24,513 bases of DNA from Clostridia bacterium. Lineage in GTDB: Bacteria > Bacillota > Clostridia > Oscillospirales > Acutalibacteraceae. A program made the translations under genes and the position numbers. Positions 21,720 through 24,513 of this stretch are shown piece by piece. The notes under the pieces are model-generated. The model was not told the origin of the DNA. It ran no database searches and was given only the letters and a program-made list of their open reading frames with translations. Where the stretch lies: the NCBI GenBank assembly GCA_900770255.1, contig CAAGJN010000076.1:1-24513 (forward strand). The letters are read 5' to 3'. Numbering within the stretch: position 1 is the first letter of the stretch; each line of letters starts with the position of its first letter.

Positions 21720-23186
21720 ATGGACGAGTTCAATTCACTGCACGGCAGAAATCTGACGATGCTTGTCGATTTCTACGAAATGACCATGGCAAACGGCTAT
21801 CTCAAAAACGGGATGGGTGATACCGTTGCATATTTTGATATGTTTTTCCGCACGGTGCCGGATGGCGGCGGATATGTTATCATGGCGGGCGTAGAGCAGC
21901 TCTGCGAATACCTCAAGGGACTGAAGTTCACATCTGAAGATATCGAATATCTCCGCACCAAGGGATTTTCAGAGGAGTTCCTTGACTATCTTAAAAATTT
22001 CAAATTCTGTTGCGATGTCTACGCCGTGCCCGAGGGCACCCCGATATTCCCGGGTGAGCCGATCGTCACCGTGAGGGGCCCGATCATCCAGGCTCAGTTT
22101 ATTGAGACGATGGTGCTGCTCTGCATTAACCATCAGAGCCTCATCGCCACAAAGGCAAACAGAATTGTCCGCGCCGCACAGGGCAGGACGATCATGGAAT
22201 TCGGTTCCCGCCGCGCTCAGGGCTTTGACGCCGCCATATACGGGGCGCGCGCTGCCTACATCGGCGGCTGCGTCGGTACTGCCTGCGCGGTGTCGGATAT
22301 AATGTTCGGCGTGCCGGCGCTGGGCACGATGGCACATAGCTGGGTGCAGCTGTTCGATACGGAACTCGAGGCCTTTTGCGCCTATGCCCGCGAATATCCG
22401 GACAACTGCGTTTTGCTCGTCGATACCTATAACGCGCTTAAATCGGGCGTGCCGAATGCCATTGAAGCGTTCAAGCGCGAGCTTTTGCCGCGCGGCTACA
22501 GGCCCAAGGGTATCCGCTTTGACAGCGGAGATATAGCTTATCTCTCCCGCAAGGCGAGAAAGATGCTTGACGAAGCCGGCTTTGAGGACTGCACCATCGT
22601 TGCTTCCAACTCGCTCGACGAGTACCTGATCAGAGACATGATCAGCCAGGGAGCGAAAGTTGACTCCTTCGGCGTCGGCGAGAGGCTCATAACCTCATCG
22701 TCAAGCCCTGTGCTCGGCGGCGTGTATAAGCTCTGCGCGATCGAGAAGAACGGCAAGATCTGCCCGAGGATAAAGATAAGCGACAACGTGGCCAAAATAT
22801 CCACTCCCTGCTTCAAAAAGCCGTGGAGACTTTTTGACAGGGATACCGGGAAGGCCATCGCCGATCTTGTGACGCTCAACAACGAAGTTATCGACGACAG
22901 CAAGCCGTATGAGATATTTGATCCCGATTTCACGTGGAAGAGGAAGATCGTAGAAAACTATGTCGCAAAGCCGCTGACTGTTCAGATCTTCAAGAACGGC
23001 GAGTGCGTCTATGACTGCCCGCCGCTGCCCGAGGTCAAGAAATATTGCGCCGAGCAGGTGGATACGCTCTGGGACGAGGTGCTGAGATTTGACAATCCGC
23101 ACAACTACTATGTGGATCTGTCCCAGAAGCTATGGAATGAGAAGCAGCGCCTGCTTGCCGAGCACGGAAAGAAGGCCGAGCAGTGA
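21720..23186 (+). CDS. pncB: Nicotinate phosphoribosyltransferase
   Basis: 488 residues from ATG 21720; AAGGAG at 21706-21711 decides this start over a TTG at 21672. NAPRTase family: LVDFYEMTMANGYL at the N terminus, FGSRRAQGFDAAIYGARAAY in the core, H206 in GTMAHSWVQ (the histidine that is autophosphorylated to drive catalysis), LVDTYNALKSG, and GIRFDSGDIAYLSRKAR for PRPP/ribose contacts. Reaction: nicotinate + PRPP (+ATP) to nicotinate mononucleotide, the salvage step of NAD synthesis. The length is that of the longer Firmicutes form. A 29-codon ORF overlaps its stop. Confidence 0.95.
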   Translation: MDEFNSLHGRNLTMLVDFYEMTMANGYLKNGMGDTVAYFDMFFRTVPDGGGYVIMAGVEQLCEYLKGLKFTSEDIEYLRTKGFSEEFLDYLKNFKFCCDVYAVPEGTPIFPGEPIVTVRGPIIQAQFIETMVLLCINHQSLIATKANRIVRAAQGRTIMEFGSRRAQGFDAAIYGARAAYIGGCVGTACAVSDIMFGVPALGTMAHSWVQLFDTELEAFCAYAREYPDNCVLLVDTYNALKSGVPNAIEAFKRELLPRGYRPKGIRFDSGDIAYLSRKARKMLDEAGFEDCTIVASNSLDEYLIRDMISQGAKVDSFGVGERLITSSSSPVLGGVYKLCAIEKNGKICPRIKISDNVAKISTPCFKKPWRLFDRDTGKAIADLVTLNNEVIDDSKPYEIFDPDFTWKRKIVENYVAKPLTVQIFKNGECVYDCPPLPEVKKYCAEQVDTLWDEVLRFDNPHNYYVDLSQKLWNEKQRLLAEHGKKAEQ

Positions 23187-23272
23187 GCAGAGGATATAAG
23201 GCATTCACCGCGCTGCTGGCTGCGGCTGTAACGGTCGCTGTCGGCACGGTGATGTTTAAGAAATTAAAATAA
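23183..23272 (+). CDS. 29-residue single-span membrane peptide overlapping pncB
   Basis: GTG at 23183 overlaps the pncB stop in a GTGA arrangement, with GAAGG upstream, and reads 29 codons: a basic start (MSRGYKAF), one hydrophobic span TALLAAAVTVAVGTVMF, and a basic end KKLK. It is followed after 32 bases by a good terminator. The overlap and clean membrane pattern suggest a translationally coupled small membrane protein. No family recognised; a chance ORF is still possible at this length. Confidence 0.5.
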   Translation: MSRGYKAFTALLAAAVTVAVGTVMFKKLK

Positions 23273-23304
23273 AGATTTATATATACTTTATATACACTAA
23301 TATA

Positions 23305-23340
23305 GCTGATGCGGAAAAAGTCTCCGCATCAGCCCTTTAT
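23305..23340 (+). terminator. Terminator of the pncB unit
   Basis: GCTGATGCGGA / TCCGCATCAGC (23305-23315 / 23323-23333), 11-bp perfect stem, 7-base loop, followed by CCTTTATTTA. Confidence 0.85.
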
Positions 23341-23390
23341 TTACGGTGATTTGAAACGCCCGGAGAAGTAGTAAAGAGTTGGCGAAAAAG

Positions 23391-23442
23391 GGAGAAAAAA
23401 TTAAAAAAAGGTGTTGACAAAAGGGGTCGAGGGTGGTATTAT
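23391..23442 (+). promoter_or_regulatory. rRNA operon promoter with UP-like A tract
   Basis: TTGACA (23414-23419), 17-base spacer, TATTAT (23437-23442), preceded by an A-rich stretch (23391-23409) in the position of an UP element. It drives the rrn operon that begins with 16S. Confidence 0.9.
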
Positions 23443-23664
23443 AGTCGAGCACTTGAAAGACAGGGAGCGCCTGAGAGGGCGCAAAAGGCCCGGGAAAGCA
23501 AGTGACGAGTACCTTGAAAATTAAACAACGAGAGAAACAAGGAACCCTGAGATTCGCGTCGAGAGACGCAAAAAAGTAATTCCGGGAAACGGAAGTTTCT
23601 TGGTAAAAGAAGAGCAGAACAAGCTCTGGAATTGATTGTAGCCGGGAGACCGGATATGATACAA
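23443..23664 (+). other. rRNA leader
   Basis: About 215 transcribed bases before 16S. Small hairpins are visible: GCGCC/GGCGC (near 23467), GCGTC-GAGA-GACGC (near 23556), TCCG/CGGA (near 23581) and CCGG-GAGA-CCGG (near 23643). The segment CTTGAAAATTAAACAACG (near 23513) resembles the conserved spacer/leader element of clostridial rrn operons linked to antitermination and processing. No gene is present. Confidence 0.65.

Positions 23665-24513
<849 letters not shown>

Overview
The window comes from a Gram-positive, endospore-lineage Clostridia, most likely Oscillospiraceae/Ruminococcaceae (clostridial cluster IV). Three observations support this: the partial 16S rRNA gene at the right end carries the GTGTAAAGGGAGCGCAGGCGG stretch common in that group, there is a full spoIIE, and the gene block decarboxylase - darA - holB - ricT follows the Firmicutes yaaO-yaaQ-holB-yaaT order. 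Promoters are sigma-A-like, Shine-Dalgarno sites are strong, and G+C is moderate with AT-rich intergenic regions. No insertion sequence, prophage or CRISPR array is visible; this is mostly core chromosome.

Layout. 1-2870: 3' part of an MMPL/RND exporter followed by a lipoprotein. 2871-3380: a gene-poor stretch with an unexplained element, a promoter and a structured leader for a radical SAM enzyme (3381-4787). 4877-6123 (minus): a four-gene operon of small proteins, one of the TSCPD family and three uncharacterised. 6264-10198 (plus): phosphodiesterase, Orn/Lys/Arg-type decarboxylase, the c-di-AMP receptor DarA, DNA polymerase III delta-prime and RicT. 10324-10491: a 55-residue 2[4Fe-4S] ferredoxin. 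10623-13575 (minus): a P-loop kinase with a consensus promoter, and SpoIIE. 13707-16145 (minus): GH36 alpha-galactosidase with a possible broken small membrane-protein gene coupled to its 3' end. 16387-17901: a YfcC-type carrier, divergent from the galactosidase. 18300-18516: two tRNA-Ser genes from one promoter. 18663-19670: asparagine synthetase AsnA. 19819-20247 (minus): YaiI/YqxD. 20345-21016: zinc-ribbon membrane protein. 21081-21320 (minus): small XRE regulator. 21720-23272: nicotinate phosphoribosyltransferase with a 29-codon membrane peptide overlapping its stop. 23414 onward: rrn promoter, leader and the 5' 849 bases of 16S.

The genes are mostly housekeeping: replication and signalling (holB, ricT, darA), sporulation (spoIIE), translation (tRNAs, rRNA), Asn and NAD metabolism, and sugar use. 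I did not find a convincing large new system. The items most worth a second look are the element at 2930-3240 with the pyrimidine-rich leader before the lone radical SAM gene, the spoIIE promoter with a 21-bp spacer abutting a terminator, the tiny ORF fused translationally to pncB, the broken ORF behind the galactosidase, and the operon of small uncharacterised proteins at 5191-6123.
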